This document shows, piece by piece, positions 4,412 to 5,431 of a stretch of 5,431 nt of DNA. The notes under the pieces are model-generated. The model had not been told where the DNA came from, made no database searches, and was given only the letters and a program-made list of their open reading frames with translations. Within the stretch, counting starts at the first letter, position 1. Each line of letters opens with the position of its first letter. The position numbers and the translations under genes were made by a program. This stretch comes from Deltaproteobacteria bacterium (GTDB lineage: Bacteria; Desulfobacterota; Desulfobaccia; Desulfobaccales; Desulfobaccaceae), in the NCBI GenBank assembly GCA_016874895.1, contig VGSX01000247.1:1-5431 (forward strand), given 5' to 3'.

Positions 4412-5431
4412 GGCTTGGCCGCCTGGTGGGAGTGTTGGTGGCGCCGCAGCCGTTCAACATCCACCACTATATCCTGGAGCGGCTGGCGGCGGACGCGGTG
4501 TGGCAGGGACAGTTCGGCCGCGGTGTCGATGTCAGCCCTGGTTACGGCTAGGCGGCTTGCAAAGGCGGCCAACGTCTTGGCAGCCTTCAGGATAATAATG
4601 TCGCCCCGGTGGCCGTCCACACCTACGTCCAGGCAATAGGCGGCTATTTCATAAAGCAGGCTCTGGTCAATGGTCACCTGGGGATAAAGTCGGCGGGCCG
4701 CCTCGATCCGGTCCACCAACTGCCGGGAGTCTTCTTCCCAGGGAAGGCAGAAGGCCTCGGGGTTCTCGTCGTAGGCCAGGCGTCGCTCCATAATAGCCAC
4801 CCGGGCCTCTGGTTCAGAGATCCCTTCGATATGCACGCAGAGGCCGAAACGGTCCAGGAGTTGGGGACGCAATTCCCCTTCTTCCGGGTTCATGGTGCCT
4901 ACCAGGGTGAAGCGGGCCGGGTGGGAAAAACTGACCCCCTCACGTTCGATGGTGTTCACCCCCATGGCGGCGGAGTCCAAAAGCACGTCCACCACATGAT
5001 CATCCAGGAGATTGACCTCGTCCACATAGAGGATGCCCCGGTGGGCCGCGGCCAGTATACCCGGCTCAATCTGCTTTTCACCCTTTTTTAAAGCGTGTTC
5101 CAGGTCCATGGTGCCCACGACCCGGTCTTCGGTGGCCCCCACCGGCAGCTCTACCACCCGGATGCCCCGTGAAACCGTGGCCACCGGTTCATGGTTAAGC
5201 ATGCGCCGGCTGCACTCCACCTGGGGACAACCCCGGCAGACCTCCAGCTCTTCGCCGGGGAAAAGCTGGAAGGGGCAGTCCTGCACCACTTCGATGGCCG
5301 GCAGGATGTCTGCCAGGGCCCGCACTGCCGTGGATTTGGCCGTGCCCTTTTCTCCCCGGATAAGGACGCCGGAGAGGGTGGGATTGATGACGTTGAGAAT
5401 AAGGGCAAGTTTCATCTTTTCCTGGCCCACG
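4408..5431 (-). CDS. Magnesium-chelatase subunit I-like AAA+ ATPase (5' end outside window)
   Basis: The visible 340 residues match BchI/ChlI-type AAA+ ATPases, which power metal insertion into tetrapyrroles with a BchD-like subunit and a CobN/BchH-like chelatase. Counting from the first visible codon (GTG at 5428-5430), Walker A is GEKGTAKST (26-34). Also visible are ELPVGATEDRVVGTMD (94-109), Walker B ILYVDE (133-138), sensor 1 in GTMNPEEGELRPQLLDRF (Asn181) and the Arg194 finger. The C-terminal lid carries GHRGD and ends in SLPHRVRRQP. The first codon is probably internal Val, since family members read 'IVGQE' here; some residues are missing off the right edge. An unusual Cys52-x12-Cys65-x2-Cys68-x4-Cys73 cluster lies between Walker A and the ELPVG motif. 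The stop overlaps the ABC ATPase start (ATGA). Without the large subunit in view, magnesium, cobalt or another metal cannot be chosen. Confidence 0.9.
   Translation of the reverse strand, partial: VGQEKMKLALILNVINPTLSGVLIRGEKGTAKSTAVRALADILPAIEVVQDCPFQLFPGEELEVCRGCPQVECSRRMLNHEPVATVSRGIRVVELPVGATEDRVVGTMDLEHALKKGEKQIEPGILAAAHRGILYVDEVNLLDDHVVDVLLDSAAMGVNTIEREGVSFSHPARFTLVGTMNPEEGELRPQLLDRFGLCVHIEGISEPEARVAIMERRLAYDENPEAFCLPWEEDSRQLVDRIEAARRLYPQVTIDQSLLYEIAAYCLDVGVDGHRGDIIILKAAKTLAAFASRLAVTRADIDTAAELSLPHRVRRQPLQDIVVDVERLRRHQHSHQAAKP

Noticed and set aside
5428..5430. GTG as the start codon of the chelatase-like gene
   Set aside because: The family normally has more residues before this point and a Val at this position (IVGQE), so the codon is most likely internal and the gene runs off the window.

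Overview
The window is GC-rich and reads as a chromosomal segment of a Gram-negative bacterium. A zinc-finger anti-sigma factor followed by a Spy/CpxP-like periplasmic protein, several Sec-exported small proteins and a BchI-like chelatase ATPase beside an ABC-2 exporter together suggest Desulfobacterota (the former Deltaproteobacteria). This is inferred from gene content; there is no marker gene.

Left part, plus strand. A strong intrinsic terminator (54-80) closes an upstream unit that lies outside the window. A leader rich in dyad symmetry (about 90-303) follows. Two genes then overlap by ATGA: a membrane anti-sigma factor with a Cys/His zinc motif (317-736) and a membrane-anchored Metal_resist/Spy-like protein (733-1260). 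After a 109-base gap with a tentative ECF-type promoter come a small secreted Gly/Gln/Arg-rich protein with two CPY motifs (1370-1687) and a secreted OB-fold-like protein (1699-2145). The latter's Shine-Dalgarno overlaps the preceding stop codon. A REP-like hairpin (2148-2188) ends this block. A second copy of the OB-fold-like gene (2311-2658) follows, with its C-terminal third replaced by unrelated sequence containing a heptamer tandem repeat.

Middle. Positions 2659-2840 form a non-coding convergent intergenic region. It carries several stem-forming segments and may be a remnant of a structured or mobile element.

Right part, minus strand. Three genes read right to left, each overlapping the next by ATGA: a magnesium-chelatase subunit I-like AAA+ ATPase (cut by the window's right edge), an ABC transporter ATPase and an ABC-2 permease. 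They are almost certainly one translationally coupled operon. A metallo-tetrapyrrole or metal-insertion role coupled to export is suggested but not shown.

The left genes look like an envelope-stress or metal-sensing module: a redox- or metal-responsive anti-sigma factor, a periplasmic chaperone-like sensor and small secreted effectors. No sigma factor gene is visible beside the anti-sigma gene. The left and right blocks converge and are probably functionally unrelated.
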